A stretch of DNA of 64,000 nt from an alpha proteobacterium IMCC14465 (GTDB taxonomy: Bacteria > Pseudomonadota > Alphaproteobacteria > RS24): NCBI GenBank assembly GCA_000293845.2, contig ALYF01000003.1, positions 124,001 through 188,000 of the forward strand, written 5' to 3'. A program made the translations under genes and the position numbers. This document shows, in pieces, positions 40,675-50,154 of this stretch. Positions within the stretch are counted from its first letter, which is position 1; the number at the start of each line of letters is the position of its first letter. The notes beneath the pieces are model-generated. The model was not told where the DNA came from. It did no database searches and worked only from the letters and a program-made list of their open reading frames with translations.

Positions 40675-41781
40675 CTAGACCCCCTCATCCACGGAGAGCC
40701 CGCGTTGCAGGGTCGGCATGTTCAAAGCCGAGAAACCGTAATGGCGCAACCATCTTAAATCAGCATCAAAAAAGGCACGAAGGTCCGGCATGCCATATTT
40801 CAACATGGCAAGACGATCTATACCCATGCCAAAGGCAAAACCCTGATAAACCTCTGGGTCAATACCGACATTCGTCAGAACATTAGGATGCACCATGCCG
40901 CATCCGAGAATTTCCATCCAGTCCGAGCCTTCGCCTATACGAATTTCATTCCCCGCCCGCGCGCATTGCACATCGACTTCCATGCTGGGCTCAGTGAAGG
41001 GGAAATAACTCGGGCGCAGACGCAACACAACGCCATCCACCTCAAAAAAGGTCGATAGGAAAGTTTCCAAAACCCATTTCAAATGCCCAAGATGAATATC
41101 CTTGTCGATAACCAACCCTTCGACCTGATGAAACATAGGGGTATGTGTCTGGTCACTATCACAGCGATAGGTGCGCCCCGGCGCGATAAATCTGAATGGC
41201 GGCGCGCCCGCTTCCATCGTGCGGATTTGAACAGGCGATGTATGCGTTCGCAAAAGCAGCCGCTCGCCATCTTCATTTTCTTCAAAATAGAATGTGTCAT
41301 GCATCTGACGCGCTGGATGCGACTCAGGAATATTCAGCGCCGAAAAATTATGGAAATCTGTTTCAACATCCGGCCCTTCAGCAACCGAGAAACCCATATC
41401 GGCAAAAATCGTGACGATTTCTTCAGTGACCTGACTGATAGGATGCAACCGCCCTTCGGACAGAGCCGACGGCAAAACAGGCAGAGACACATCTTCCGTC
41501 TCTTCCGCCAGTCGCGCATTAAGGGCTTCAACTTCCAGATAATCTTTTCGACTATCCAAGGCTTGTGCCAGCGTCATCTTTAGGCCGTTAATAATCGGCC
41601 CTTGCACTTGGCGTTCTTCAGCAGTCATGCCGCCAAGAGTTTTCAGAAGTTCAGAAACACGCCCTTTTTTACCAAGCGCAGCAAGACGCACATCTTCAAG
41701 CGCCGAAAGCGTGGAGGCGTTTTCTATAGCAGCCAAAAACTCTTTTTCGAGGCTGGCCGGATCTGTTGCTGGATCAGCCAT
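40675..41781 (-). CDS. pheS: Phenylalanyl-tRNA synthetase alpha subunit
   Basis: PheS carries the class II catalytic core. An N-terminal coiled coil ([20 protein letters not shown]) precedes class II motifs: [19 protein letters not shown], the motif 2 region [20 protein letters not shown], and motif 3 [19 protein letters not shown]. The length of 368 residues is normal. It lies 17 bases downstream of rplT, so rpmI–rplT–pheS–pheT appears to be one minus-strand operon, as in many bacteria. Confidence 0.97.
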   Translation of the reverse strand: MADPATDPASLEKEFLAAIENASTLSALEDVRLAALGKKGRVSELLKTLGGMTAEERQVQGPIINGLKMTLAQALDSRKDYLEVEALNARLAEETEDVSLPVLPSALSEGRLHPISQVTEEIVTIFADMGFSVAEGPDVETDFHNFSALNIPESHPARQMHDTFYFEENEDGERLLLRTHTSPVQIRTMEAGAPPFRFIAPGRTYRCDSDQTHTPMFHQVEGLVIDKDIHLGHLKWVLETFLSTFFEVDGVVLRLRPSYFPFTEPSMEVDVQCARAGNEIRIGEGSDWMEILGCGMVHPNVLTNVGIDPEVYQGFAFGMGIDRLAMLKYGMPDLRAFFDADLRWLRHYGFSALNMPTLQRGLSVDEGV

Positions 41782-41798
41782 AGCTTCTTTGTCGTTGC

Positions 41799-42155
41799 TT
41801 ATTGCAACGCTCCGCGGGCTTTCTCAACCAGCGCTTCAAAAGCAACCGGCTCATGAACAGCCAAATCTGCAAGAACCTTACGATCAATTTCAATGCCTGA
41901 CTTGGTCAGACCATCAATCATACGGCCATAAGTCAGACCATGTTGACGGGCAGCAGCATTAATCCGCTGAATCCAGAGGCTACGGAAATTGCGCTTGCGA
42001 ACGCGCCTGTCGCGATAGGCATATTGCCCCGCTTTGGTGACAGCCTGTTTAGCAACTTTAATGGTATTTTTACGACGTCCATAATAGCCCTTGGCTTTAT
42101 CAAGGATTTTCTTGTGACGTGCGTGGGAAGTGACTCCGCGTTTAACTCGTGACAT
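41799..42155 (-). CDS. rplT: 50S ribosomal protein L20
   Basis: L20 is an early 23S rRNA assembly protein. The basic N terminus [20 protein letters not shown], the conserved [20 protein letters not shown] and C-terminal [18 protein letters not shown] mark it. The length is 118 residues. It follows rpmI by 14 bases. In enterobacteria L20 represses its own operon by binding the mRNA; whether that occurs here is unknown. Confidence 0.98.
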   Translation of the reverse strand: MSRVKRGVTSHARHKKILDKAKGYYGRRKNTIKVAKQAVTKAGQYAYRDRRVRKRNFRSLWIQRINAAARQHGLTYGRMIDGLTKSGIEIDRKVLADLAVHEPVAFEALVEKARGALQ

Positions 42156-42169
42156 ATCAAACTCTCCTA

Positions 42170-42367
42170 TCAGCCATATGGCATATATTTTTTAACGGTA
42201 CGGGCGTCCGGTGAGGACAATGTGTCCGTGCCGCGCAAATTACGGATTTGCTTATTGGAACGTTTAATCATGCCATGGCGCTTGCCTGCCTGACCGGCTT
42301 TAACTTTACCGGAGGCGGTGAGCTTAAAACGCTTTTTGGCACCACTCTTGGTTTTCATTTTGGGCAT
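42170..42367 (-). CDS. rpmI: 50S ribosomal protein L35
   Basis: L35 is a small basic large-subunit protein. [20 protein letters not shown] and [19 protein letters not shown] are typical, and 65 residues is normal. AGGAGAG precedes the start. It usually follows infC directly; here infC lies about 1.1 kb away with an oppositely oriented gene between. Confidence 0.98.
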   Translation of the reverse strand: MPKMKTKSGAKKRFKLTASGKVKAGQAGKRHGMIKRSNKQIRNLRGTDTLSSPDARTVKKYMPYG

Positions 42368-42440
42368 TTTGCTCTCCTAATAATCGGCGACCGCATGATA
42401 TAATAAAGTTATAAATATGGTCTTGCCGGGTTTGCATTTT

Positions 42441-42474
42441 GGACGGACACGGCAGCCCTTCAGCCGGACCGTCC
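42441..42474 (-). promoter_or_regulatory. Hairpin in the leader of rpmI–rplT
   Basis: The outer arms ggacgg and ccgtcc and inner arms cggc and gccg form an interrupted stem 74 bases upstream of rpmI. It could be a leader structure for control of the L35–L20 operon, or a feature of the divergent phosphodiesterase leader. There is no T-run on either side, so it is not a plain terminator. Strand assignment is a guess. Confidence 0.4.
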
Positions 42475-42555
42475 TGAATGACGCTTTATACCCGTCTGGT
42501 AAGAGATTGCAAGCCCCTGATGAGCCGTTCAGATTGCGCAAGTGGAAGGTGAAAT

Positions 42556-43422
42556 ATGAAAACACGAATTATTGCTCACCGTGGCGGGGCAAGTCTGTGG
42601 CCCGAAAACACACTTCTGGCTTTTGACCAAGCTTTGCGGCTTGAATGCGACGGGCTGGAGTTAGATTTACAGCTGACAAAAGATGATATGTTGGTCGTGC
42701 ATCATGACGCTGATTTACGCTCAGATTCCACTATGCGTCAGGGTGAATGGTTGCCCGAAACATCGACACCTTTAAGAATTGAAGACCTGACTTATAGCGA
42801 GTTAGCCGATTTTGACGTGGGGATTTACCGTGCGGGGTCTAACATTCACCAAAAACACCCAAATCGCACAAATTTTCAGGGTCTCAGCATTCCAAAATTC
42901 TCTGATGTGCTGCATATGGCTGCTTCTTACGAGAAAACACCCTTCATGATGGCGGAAATCAAAACCGATGGGCCGGATACTTCTGAAAAAGATTGCCATC
43001 ACCGCACCAATATATATGCCGAGCAAATAACTCACATAAGTCCTGAAAATATTGTCACGCTATGTTTTGACTGGCGGTGTCTCACCCATCTGGCAGGCCT
43101 GTTGCCTGATACGCCACTTGGTTTCACCACCTCCCCCATCACATGCGAGGGGGATGCTGCAAAAGCCATATCTCTCATTAAGCGTCAGATTGAACAAATA
43201 GCCGAGGAAATCGCTCAATCGGGTTCCACGTCAAATCGGCATGCATGGAATGCGTGGCATGGCGATATCACAGGTGAAACGGCAGCCTTTGCCCAGCAGC
43301 ACGGTCTGGCGGTTTACGCTTGGACGGTAAATAAAACAGATGAAATGCACCGGCTGGTCAATCTCGGCATTGATAGCCTCATGACCGATAGACCGGATAT
43401 CGCGTTAAAAGCAGGCTTTTAA
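42556..43422 (+). CDS. Glycerophosphodiester phosphodiesterase
   Basis: GDPD enzymes hydrolyse glycerophosphodiesters to glycerol-3-phosphate and an alcohol. The TIM-barrel active-site segments are clear: AHRGGASLWPENTLLAFDQA, LELDLQLTKDDMLVVHHD (metal ligands and histidine), AEIKTDG, and the C-terminal AWTVNKTDEMHRL … GIDSLMTDRPD. There is no signal peptide, so it is cytoplasmic and closer to UgpQ than GlpQ. The length is 288 residues. GGAAGG lies upstream of the ATG. It is inserted on the opposite strand between infC and rpmI. Confidence 0.93.
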   Translation: MKTRIIAHRGGASLWPENTLLAFDQALRLECDGLELDLQLTKDDMLVVHHDADLRSDSTMRQGEWLPETSTPLRIEDLTYSELADFDVGIYRAGSNIHQKHPNRTNFQGLSIPKFSDVLHMAASYEKTPFMMAEIKTDGPDTSEKDCHHRTNIYAEQITHISPENIVTLCFDWRCLTHLAGLLPDTPLGFTTSPITCEGDAAKAISLIKRQIEQIAEEIAQSGSTSNRHAWNAWHGDITGETAAFAQQHGLAVYAWTVNKTDEMHRLVNLGIDSLMTDRPDIALKAGF

Positions 43423-43434
43423 TCAAAAAAGAAA

Positions 43435-43971
43435 TTAGCGCGGTGCAAGCACCATAATCATCTGACGGCCTTCCATTTTGGGCGCGGCTTCAACTTTAGC
43501 CTCCTCCTCAAAATGGTCGCGCACACGATGAAGCACTTCCATGCCAAGTTCATGGTGCATCATTTCACGCCCACGAAAGCGCATGGTGACTTTCACCTTA
43601 TCGCCTGCAGAGAGAAACTTCATCACGCTTCTCATTTTGACATCATAATCATGCGTATCAATATTGGGTCGCATTTTGATTTCTTTGATATCAACCGTTT
43701 TCTGCTTTTTTCTAGCTTCACTGGCTTTTTTCTGATTCTGATATTTCAGCTTGCCATAGTCAATTATTTTGCATACGGGCGGGGATGTATTCGGGGAAAC
43801 TTCCACGAGATCAAGTCCAGATTCTTCTGCAACGGAAAGAGCTTCTTCTAAAGAAAGAACACCTCTTTTTTCTCCAGCAGCATCAATCACCATAACTTCG
43901 GGGTGGGGAATCATATTGTTGACACGAGGTCCCTCTCGGGAAGGTTGTGCCTGAAAAGGTCTGCGAACTAT
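43435..43971 (-). CDS. infC: Translation initiation factor IF-3, apparent ATA start
   Basis: IF-3 checks start-codon and initiator-tRNA pairing on the 30S subunit. The N-terminal domain ([20 protein letters not shown]), the Lys-rich linker and the C-terminal domain ([37 protein letters not shown]) are all present. The first ATG, at 43914, would remove the conserved segment [17 protein letters not shown], which is readable upstream in frame and ends at a stop codon two codons before an ATA at 43971. AGGAG lies eight bases before that ATA. I therefore start at the ATA; E. coli infC likewise uses a non-standard AUU. The length is 178 residues. Confidence 0.92.
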   Translation of the reverse strand: MVRRPFQAQPSREGPRVNNMIPHPEVMVIDAAGEKRGVLSLEEALSVAEESGLDLVEVSPNTSPPVCKIIDYGKLKYQNQKKASEARKKQKTVDIKEIKMRPNIDTHDYDVKMRSVMKFLSAGDKVKVTMRFRGREMMHHELGMEVLHRVRDHFEEEAKVEAAPKMEGRQMIMVLAPR

Positions 43972-44034
43972 CTCTCAATCTCCTCTGATATTTCAGCAAA
44001 TAAGTCTGAATGTTTAGGCGACCTGACTAGGAAG

Positions 44035-44415
44035 TCAAGCAGGATAAGCAGTAAAGAACCATTTAGGGCGCGGCAGCACGAAAAATTTAATCCATGCATA
44101 GCCACTTTTGCCGCCCGCCTGACGGGGCTGGTAGACGGCTTCAAAGCGCCGCCATGAAATACGACGCAACATGGCAATCAGACCCAGCGGTCCAAGCCTG
44201 TCCAACCACCAGACCTCATTTGCCTGTAACAGATGGTTTTTCTGACGCGGATGTGCCAGCACCGTCACGGATTTTATTTCAGTATCTTCCGCAAAGCGGG
44301 AAAGTGTCGCCTTAATTTCTAAGTCGGAAAGGTCGAGAAGGATGAGCAGAATACCGCCCGGCTCTTGTGGTACATACCGCGCCAATTGGTTATGCGCTAA
44401 TGGGTTATGCGCCAT
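44035..44415 (-). CDS. Small protein of unknown function, downstream partner of the glycosyltransferase
   Basis: A 126-residue protein that I do not recognise. It has a short beta–alpha start (PGGILLILLDLSDLEIKATL, TEIKSVTVLAHPRQKNHLLQ) followed by WWLDRLGPLGLIAMLRRISW and FEAVYQPRQ. The pattern loosely resembles the N-terminal domain of family 9 glycosyltransferases (heptosyltransferase type), but it is far too short for a whole enzyme. The start overlaps the end of the glycosyltransferase gene by 11 bases, and the first codons lie in a 15-base tandem duplication (44386–44415). It may be a remnant or a small accessory protein. Confidence 0.6.
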   Translation of the reverse strand: MAHNPLAHNQLARYVPQEPGGILLILLDLSDLEIKATLSRFAEDTEIKSVTVLAHPRQKNHLLQANEVWWLDRLGPLGLIAMLRRISWRRFEAVYQPRQAGGKSGYAWIKFFVLPRPKWFFTAYPA

Positions 44416-45601
44416 AGTAATCGCGAATAACTGACTGATATATTTGTAAAGTTTGCGCGCACATTTTTTCAGTGGTGAAATTTTCCATAACCCATTGCCG
44501 CGCCGCCTGCCCGATAGTGGATAGCTCTTCGCGGCTTAAATTTGCCACGGCTTGCAAGCGCGCTGTCAGTGCAGCCACATCACCCGGCGGCACACGCCAT
44601 CCAGTGCGCTGAACCGGACTGTCAGATGAGGCATCATCTTCCCTGACCGTTTCACGAAACCCGCCAGCATCCGACACAATCACCGGTAACGTCGCGGCCT
44701 GCGCCTCCACGGCCGTCCGACCGAAAGGTTCAGGGTCGAGAGACGGGAGAACCGCCAAATCCGAGACAGCATAGGCTAGTGGCATATTTGCAACATGTCC
44801 GGCGAAAACCAGCCTGTCAGTGAAGCCCATCTCTGAAGCCCGCGCTTTCAGCTCCTGCGCAAAGCGGCTTTCAGCTCCAGTTTTGTCAAAAGTATTTCCT
44901 GTCAGCACCAGACGGAAATTGCCGGTCAGACGCGCCACAGCTTCCAGTAAGACCATCTGCCCTTTCCAGCGCGTGAGCCGTGCCGGACACAAAATAACAA
45001 ACTCACCTTCCTGAACACCCCATGCGGCGGATTGTTCGGTGATGTCAGTTTGCGAAATATGCGCAGGGTCAAACTTTTCTGGATCACAACCACGCGGGAC
45101 AATGTCGATTTTTTCAGGGGCAATTTTGTGAACTGACCGGATGCGTGCAGCGGTGAAAGCAGAATTGGCAATCACCCTTTCGCCTCTGGTCATGACAGAG
45201 TTATAAAAAATTTTCAGCTTCGGGCTATCATGCACTTTGCTGTGATAGGTCGCGAGATAAGGCTTTCCGATTTTTTGTGCTGCCCACAGACTCGACCAAG
45301 CTGGCGCGCGTGAGCGGGCATGGAGAATATCTATATTTTGCGCCTCGGCGATACGCGCCAGTCGGTTGATATTTTGATACATAATGATGGGGTTTTTGGA
45401 CGAGACCGGCGCATGAATAATCTCACCACCCTCCGCAATAATGGCATCCGCCATTTTTCCACCCTCACTGACAACAACCGACCTGCCACCTGCCGCTGTT
45501 AGAGCTTTTGTGATTTCGAGTGTTGTCGCCTCTGCCCCGCCCCCATCAAGGCGTGGAATGATTTGCAGGATATTTGGAGCTGTGCCAGAAATATGAGCCA
45601 T
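44405..45601 (-). CDS. Family 4 glycosyltransferase
   Basis: A GT-B-fold retaining glycosyltransferase. The N-terminal LQIIPRLDGGGAEATTLEIT and the C-terminal donor-binding segment DPEPFGRTAVEAQAATLPVI, with the E-x7-E pattern, place it in family 4 (WaaG/RfaG-like). The length is 398 residues. It probably works on LPS core or another surface glycan; acceptor and sugar cannot be told. It is encoded divergently from the hydrolase gene. Confidence 0.88.
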   Translation of the reverse strand: MAHISGTAPNILQIIPRLDGGGAEATTLEITKALTAAGGRSVVVSEGGKMADAIIAEGGEIIHAPVSSKNPIIMYQNINRLARIAEAQNIDILHARSRAPAWSSLWAAQKIGKPYLATYHSKVHDSPKLKIFYNSVMTRGERVIANSAFTAARIRSVHKIAPEKIDIVPRGCDPEKFDPAHISQTDITEQSAAWGVQEGEFVILCPARLTRWKGQMVLLEAVARLTGNFRLVLTGNTFDKTGAESRFAQELKARASEMGFTDRLVFAGHVANMPLAYAVSDLAVLPSLDPEPFGRTAVEAQAATLPVIVSDAGGFRETVREDDASSDSPVQRTGWRVPPGDVAALTARLQAVANLSREELSTIGQAARQWVMENFTTEKMCAQTLQIYQSVIRDYYGA

Positions 45602-45644
45602 AGTTTTTTATAACATGTATAATCCGTATGTGGACACGCTTTAA

Positions 45645-46499
45645 ATGCCAGAAGATATGCCAGAAGATACACAAAAAGAAATGCAGGGTAATTTTGCAGA
45701 CAACCTGCAGGTCACATTCCTTGACCGGCAAATCGCCGACCATCGCGGCGCGATAAAAAAATTCAAAACAGCTTACAGACAGCAAAAAGGGGACAGTTCC
45801 ACCAAATTAGGCGTTGTCTTTCTGACCGGCTTCAAATCAGACATGGACGGGTCTAAAGCGGAAGCCCTTGCCGCGTGGTGTGCCACGGAAAATATTGACT
45901 TCCTGCGTTTTGACTATTTTGGACACGGCAGATCAGGCGGTGACTTTATCGACGGCACCGTCTCGCTTTGGCGTGAAGATGTGTTTGATATTATTGCGCA
46001 ACTCACTTCCGGCCCGCAAATTATCGTTGGTTCAAGTTTTGGTGGCTGGCTGTCACTTATGGCGGCATGTCAAAGGCCGCTTAATATTGCGGGTCTTGTT
46101 CTGATTGCACCGGCAGTAGATATGACCGAAAAATTAATGCGCCTGCGCTTTGATACGAGGATACAGAAAGAACTCGACAGCAAGGGCGTTTATTATATGC
46201 CCTCGGATTATGACGATGAGGGATATCCGATTACTCGCGATTTGATTGAGGATGGCGCGCAATATCTCATGCTTGAAAAAGGTATCGCCTTTTCAGGGCC
46301 GGTAAGAATATTGCATGGTCGTTTGGACGAGTCGGTGCCATGGTCGCTATCCCTCGAACTGGCAGGAGCGCTTGAAAGTCAGGATGTTGAAATCACCTTT
46401 GTCGAACAGGGCGACCACAGTCTTTCCACACCGGATAACATCACCTTACTGACCACGACATTAAAGCGACTTCGTGACCAGATAGTTCCTAACACCTAA
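45645..46499 (+). CDS. Alpha/beta hydrolase
   Basis: The serine hydrolase fold is shown by the nucleophile elbow VGSSFGGWLSL, the acid LHGRLDESVPW and the histidine EQGDHSLS. The length is 284 residues. The N terminus carries a 12-base tandem duplication giving MPEDMPED before the conserved part. Close relatives are often described as acyl-transfer or ester hydrolases (similar to mycophenolic acid acyl-glucuronide esterase), so no substrate is named. The stop overlaps that of the convergent SDR gene (shared CTAA at 46496–46499). Confidence 0.85.
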   Translation: MPEDMPEDTQKEMQGNFADNLQVTFLDRQIADHRGAIKKFKTAYRQQKGDSSTKLGVVFLTGFKSDMDGSKAEALAAWCATENIDFLRFDYFGHGRSGGDFIDGTVSLWREDVFDIIAQLTSGPQIIVGSSFGGWLSLMAACQRPLNIAGLVLIAPAVDMTEKLMRLRFDTRIQKELDSKGVYYMPSDYDDEGYPITRDLIEDGAQYLMLEKGIAFSGPVRILHGRLDESVPWSLSLELAGALESQDVEITFVEQGDHSLSTPDNITLLTTTLKRLRDQIVPNT

Positions 46500-47365
46500 T
46501 ATGTCTCGCTATCCCAAAGTGCGGACAGCCCAGCGCGGTAATTCGGATAGGCCAAGGTCACCCCGAGTTCATTTTTGAGTCTGTGATTATGGATGCGCTT
46601 ATTCTCCCCATAGAAACTCCGCGCCATTGGGCTTAATTCAGCCGTCGCGAAATCTTGCAAAACAGGCGGGGCAACCCCCATAAGGTCAGCTGCATAGGTG
46701 ACAACATCTTGAGGCGGCGCTGGTTCATCATCGCAAACACTATAGGCGCGTCCGGCATGAGGGTTTTTCATTGACGCTTCGAGTATTGTCGCAATATCCG
46801 CCACATGAATTCTTGAGAATACCTGCCCGTCCTTAACCACCCGGCGCGCCGTACCGTTTTGCAAAGCACGAAGCGTGTTGCGCCCTGGGCCATAAATCCC
46901 CGCCAGTCTGAAATAATGCATTGGCAAACCGGTCGCCGCCCATTGCGCCTCAGCCGAGACCCGCCTTTGCCCGCGCTCACTCAAAGCACCAATAGGGGTA
47001 TCCTCATCAATCCACGCCCCCTTATGGTCGCCATAAACGCCTGTTGTCGACAGATACCCCACCCATTTGAACTGGTCTTGAAGCTCACCCAAGGCAGCAC
47101 TGGCAAAATTTAAAACCGGATCACGGCCATCTTGTTCCGGCGGCACCGAGAGCAAGACATGATCAGCCGTGCCTAATTCCTTTGCACTTAATTTCTCACC
47201 TGACAGTAAAACAGGGCGAATACCGGCGGCTTTCAACATTGCCGCTTTTTCATTTGTGCGGCAGGTGGCGGAAATCTGAAAGCCCTGCTTTATCAATCTT
47301 ACCGATAAATATTCAGCACAATAACCAAAACCGAAACAAAAGAGATTCACAACCAGAACTCCCAT
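46496..47365 (-). CDS. NAD-dependent epimerase-like SDR protein (YeeZ-like)
   Basis: A Rossmann-fold protein beginning LFCFGFGYCAEYLSVRLI, which is the GxGxxG-type dinucleotide-binding start seen in the YeeZ branch of extended SDRs. The YLSTTGVYGDHKGAWIDE segment holds the serine/threonine and tyrosine of the active site region, and RLAGIYGPGRN follows. The length is 289 residues. The first bases overlap the 3' end of queG by 19, implying coupling. The substrate is unknown. Confidence 0.85.
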   Translation of the reverse strand: MGVLVVNLFCFGFGYCAEYLSVRLIKQGFQISATCRTNEKAAMLKAAGIRPVLLSGEKLSAKELGTADHVLLSVPPEQDGRDPVLNFASAALGELQDQFKWVGYLSTTGVYGDHKGAWIDEDTPIGALSERGQRRVSAEAQWAATGLPMHYFRLAGIYGPGRNTLRALQNGTARRVVKDGQVFSRIHVADIATILEASMKNPHAGRAYSVCDDEPAPPQDVVTYAADLMGVAPPVLQDFATAELSPMARSFYGENKRIHNHRLKNELGVTLAYPNYRAGLSALWDSETY

Positions 47366-48537
47366 TCAACCCGCACCGTATCATCCATCTCCTGACCCGC
47401 AGCTTCATCAGATAAGGCGGATGCGGCGCGTATCTTCATCTCAGAATCTGAAAGATATTGCCCCAATGCCCAGACTGCCATACCCTGCACGAGGGGCGAC
47501 GTATCTATCAAGCGGCTTTCAATCGCGGTAAGATATTGCGATTGCTGCGAAGGGGTAACCGCCCCCGCTGCATTACCGATAGCAATAAGAACATTACGAA
47601 CAAATCTGTCCCGCCCCGTTCGCTTTACAGGTGAGGCGCGAAACAAAGCACGAAAGGTGGTGTCATCCAAATCCACAAGCTCTAAAAGGTCAGGCGCGGT
47701 GAGTTCGGCGCGCGCTTGCAATTTAGCTTCACGGCTAATCGCAGCATATTTATTCCACGGGCAGACGGCCAGACAATCATCACAGCCATAAATATGGTTG
47801 CCCATTTTAGACCGAAACGCATGCGGGATTTGAGACTTCGCCTCAATCGTCAGATAAGAAATACAGCGCCGCGCATCAAGCTTATATGGCGCAGGGAATG
47901 CATCTGTCGGACAAATATCCAAACAAGACGAACAGCTCCCACAATGGTCAATCTCCGGCTCATCTTTTGGTAAATCAGATGTCGTGAAAATACTGCCCAG
48001 AAAAAGCCACGACCCAAAAGAACGGGAAACTAGATTTGTATGCTTGCCTTGCCAACCCAAGCCCGCCGCTTCCGCCAATGGCTTTTCCATAATAGGCGCA
48101 GTATCAACAAAGACCTTCACGGCGCCGCCTGTTTCCTCAACGAGCCGGCGCGCCAGCTTTTTCAATTTCTTCTTAATAACATCGTGATAATCATGCCCAC
48201 GCGCATAAACCGAGATGACGCCTTTTTCTTTGGCTTCCAGCGCATCAAGCGGATTAATGTCGGGGCCGTAATTCATGCCAAGCATGATGATTGTTTTAAC
48301 ATCAGACCAGAGATTAAGCGGGGCTTCGCGCCGTTTCTGATGTGTCTCCATCCAGTCCATATCGCCATGCCGCCCAGCACTGATGAATTCATTCAGACGT
48401 GTCGCAGCCTCGGGAATTGCATCCGGGCTGACAAAACCAACAGCATCAAACCCTTCGGCATAAGCCATATCTCTGAAAAGACGGGGCAGGTCTTTTTGCA
48501 CATCATCAAGCGGGGGATTTTCAAGATTAGAAGTCAA
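47347..48537 (-). CDS. queG: Epoxyqueuosine reductase QueG
   Basis: QueG performs the last step of queuosine formation in tRNA, using cobalamin and two [4Fe-4S] clusters. The cluster motifs CGSCSSCLDICPTDAF and CDDCLAVCPWNKYA are complete. The conserved catalytic region includes VFVDTAPIMEKPLAEAAGLGW and GKHTNLVSRSFGSWLFLG, with C-terminal HEAT-like helices. The start is uncertain: a TTG at 48537 gives LTSNLENPPLDDVQ, while a longer frame reaches 48573 and overlaps the GST gene more. The length is about 397–408 residues. Confidence 0.95.
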   Translation of the reverse strand: MTSNLENPPLDDVQKDLPRLFRDMAYAEGFDAVGFVSPDAIPEAATRLNEFISAGRHGDMDWMETHQKRREAPLNLWSDVKTIIMLGMNYGPDINPLDALEAKEKGVISVYARGHDYHDVIKKKLKKLARRLVEETGGAVKVFVDTAPIMEKPLAEAAGLGWQGKHTNLVSRSFGSWLFLGSIFTTSDLPKDEPEIDHCGSCSSCLDICPTDAFPAPYKLDARRCISYLTIEAKSQIPHAFRSKMGNHIYGCDDCLAVCPWNKYAAISREAKLQARAELTAPDLLELVDLDDTTFRALFRASPVKRTGRDRFVRNVLIAIGNAAGAVTPSQQSQYLTAIESRLIDTSPLVQGMAVWALGQYLSDSEMKIRAASALSDEAAGQEMDDTVRVEWEFWL

Positions 48538-49204
48538 GATCGGTATAATGGCTAGCCGGGCGCAGACCCGCAAGGTGATCTGATAACAAGCTACGGAAGC
48601 TCGGACGCGATTTCAATTTGGCATACCACTCACGGGCATCCGGCCAGTCGCGCCATACAACATCGCCTGTATAATCAAGACAAGATAAATGCGCCGCCGC
48701 TGTAATATCGGCAAGGCTCAGTTCCTGTCCGGCAAGCCAGTCGCGTTGAGACAGCAAATAAGAAATATATTCGAGATGAATTTTAAGATTATGCAAACCT
48801 ATGCGGACATTTTCCATATCAGGCGTGCCGCCACCTTGTTCGTGATTCATGAAACGGCGATCGATTTTTTCATGGATAATGAGGCTACCCACCTCTTTAT
48901 GGAATTTGTCATCAAACCAAGCAATAAGGCGACGCACCTCCGCCCGACCCAGACCACTATCCGGGAAGAGTTTGGCAGCACCGCCTTTTTCCTCTAGCCA
49001 TTCAGAGATTGCATAATGACCAGCAATCGTCCCGACCTCACCTTCAAGCACAGGCACCTCGCCAGAGGGGTTGAGCATCAAGAAATCAAGACGCCGCTCC
49101 CATGGCCGTTCCTCAACCATATCGGCAGCAAATTTCTTCTCACCCATGATTAAACGGATTTTCCGTGAAAACGGACAAAGCGGATTATGAAAAAGGGTCG
49201 CCAT
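48527..49204 (-). CDS. Glutathione S-transferase family protein
   Basis: An N-terminal thioredoxin-like domain (ATLFHNPLCPFSRKIRL, with NPSGEVPVL as the cis-proline glutathione-binding segment) is joined to the all-helical C-terminal domain (LSLADITAAAHLSCLDY, containing the conserved N-cap). The length is 225 residues. I use the ATG at 49204 over one three codons upstream. It is followed by queG and faces uppP; this grouping recurs in alphaproteobacteria. The substrate is unknown. Confidence 0.9.
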   Translation of the reverse strand: MATLFHNPLCPFSRKIRLIMGEKKFAADMVEERPWERRLDFLMLNPSGEVPVLEGEVGTIAGHYAISEWLEEKGGAAKLFPDSGLGRAEVRRLIAWFDDKFHKEVGSLIIHEKIDRRFMNHEQGGGTPDMENVRIGLHNLKIHLEYISYLLSQRDWLAGQELSLADITAAAHLSCLDYTGDVVWRDWPDAREWYAKLKSRPSFRSLLSDHLAGLRPASHYTDLDF

Positions 49205-49346
49205 AAACGTCACCAGTCAAACAAGTTAAACTATTCTATGTATTAAAATATTAATTTCAATATGTTAGGTATCAAAATATAAGGTTTGAGAGGGACAACC
49301 CATCCCGCAACTATCAGAAACACATTTAGGCGGTTAATTTAACCAG

Positions 49347-50153
49347 ATGTCAATCACCCAAATTTTCTTACTCGCCATCATTCAAGGCATTACAGAATTT
49401 TTACCCGTCAGTTCTTCAGGTCATCTGAATCTGTTGCATGGCCTCACTGATTTTCCTGACCAGGGCGTGATTATTGATATCGCCGTTCATGCGGGGACAT
49501 TACTAGCAGTCATCATTTATTTCCGCCAAGATGTTATCCGGCTGGTCATGGGCGGGTTGGAAATTCTGCGTCCTCATCCTAGCGATAAGGCGTCGGCAAA
49601 TAAAATAGCCGCCATTCAAATCATCATCGCCACGCTTCCTATTCTGCCTGTTGGCGCCCTGCTGGTGCTGACCGGCTGGATAGATGTTCTGCGTGACCCG
49701 AAAATTGTGGCTTGGGCGACGATTATTTTCGCCCTGCCGCTTTTTCTGGCCGATTATTTCCGGCCTTCAAATAATACGGTTCTGGCAACCGGATGGCGCG
49801 GTGCGACACTGATTGGGTGCGCACAGATTTTCGCCCTTATCCCCGGGGCCAGCCGTGCGGGCGTCACCATCACAGCGGCGCGCGCTATGGGATGCAACCG
49901 ACAAGACGCCGCAAAATTTTCCATGTTACTATCCATTCCGGTCATCATCATTTTTGCCGCTTTGGGGGTAATGGACTTAATTGCTTTAGGCGATGTGACC
50001 CTCCTCGGCAATGCCACCTTAGCCGCGGCACTCGCGGCGCTGACAGCCTTGCTAAGTATTCATCTATTCATGAAAATGACGGCGCGACTTTCGCTTCTGC
50101 CATTTGTCGCCTATCGCCTGCTTCTCGGCATGTCGCTACTTTATGTTTTGTAA
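49347..50153 (+). CDS. uppP: Undecaprenyl-diphosphate phosphatase
   Basis: UppP (BacA) recycles the undecaprenyl carrier lipid for peptidoglycan and surface polysaccharides and gives bacitracin resistance. The signature segments are QGITEFLPVSSSGHLNL and LIPGASRAGVTITAARAMGC. About eight hydrophobic helices are visible in 268 residues. The stop is one base from the stop of the convergent NDUFA9-like gene. Confidence 0.96.
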   Translation: MSITQIFLLAIIQGITEFLPVSSSGHLNLLHGLTDFPDQGVIIDIAVHAGTLLAVIIYFRQDVIRLVMGGLEILRPHPSDKASANKIAAIQIIIATLPILPVGALLVLTGWIDVLRDPKIVAWATIIFALPLFLADYFRPSNNTVLATGWRGATLIGCAQIFALIPGASRAGVTITAARAMGCNRQDAAKFSMLLSIPVIIIFAALGVMDLIALGDVTLLGNATLAAALAALTALLSIHLFMKMTARLSLLPFVAYRLLLGMSLLYVL

Positions 50154-50154
50154 T

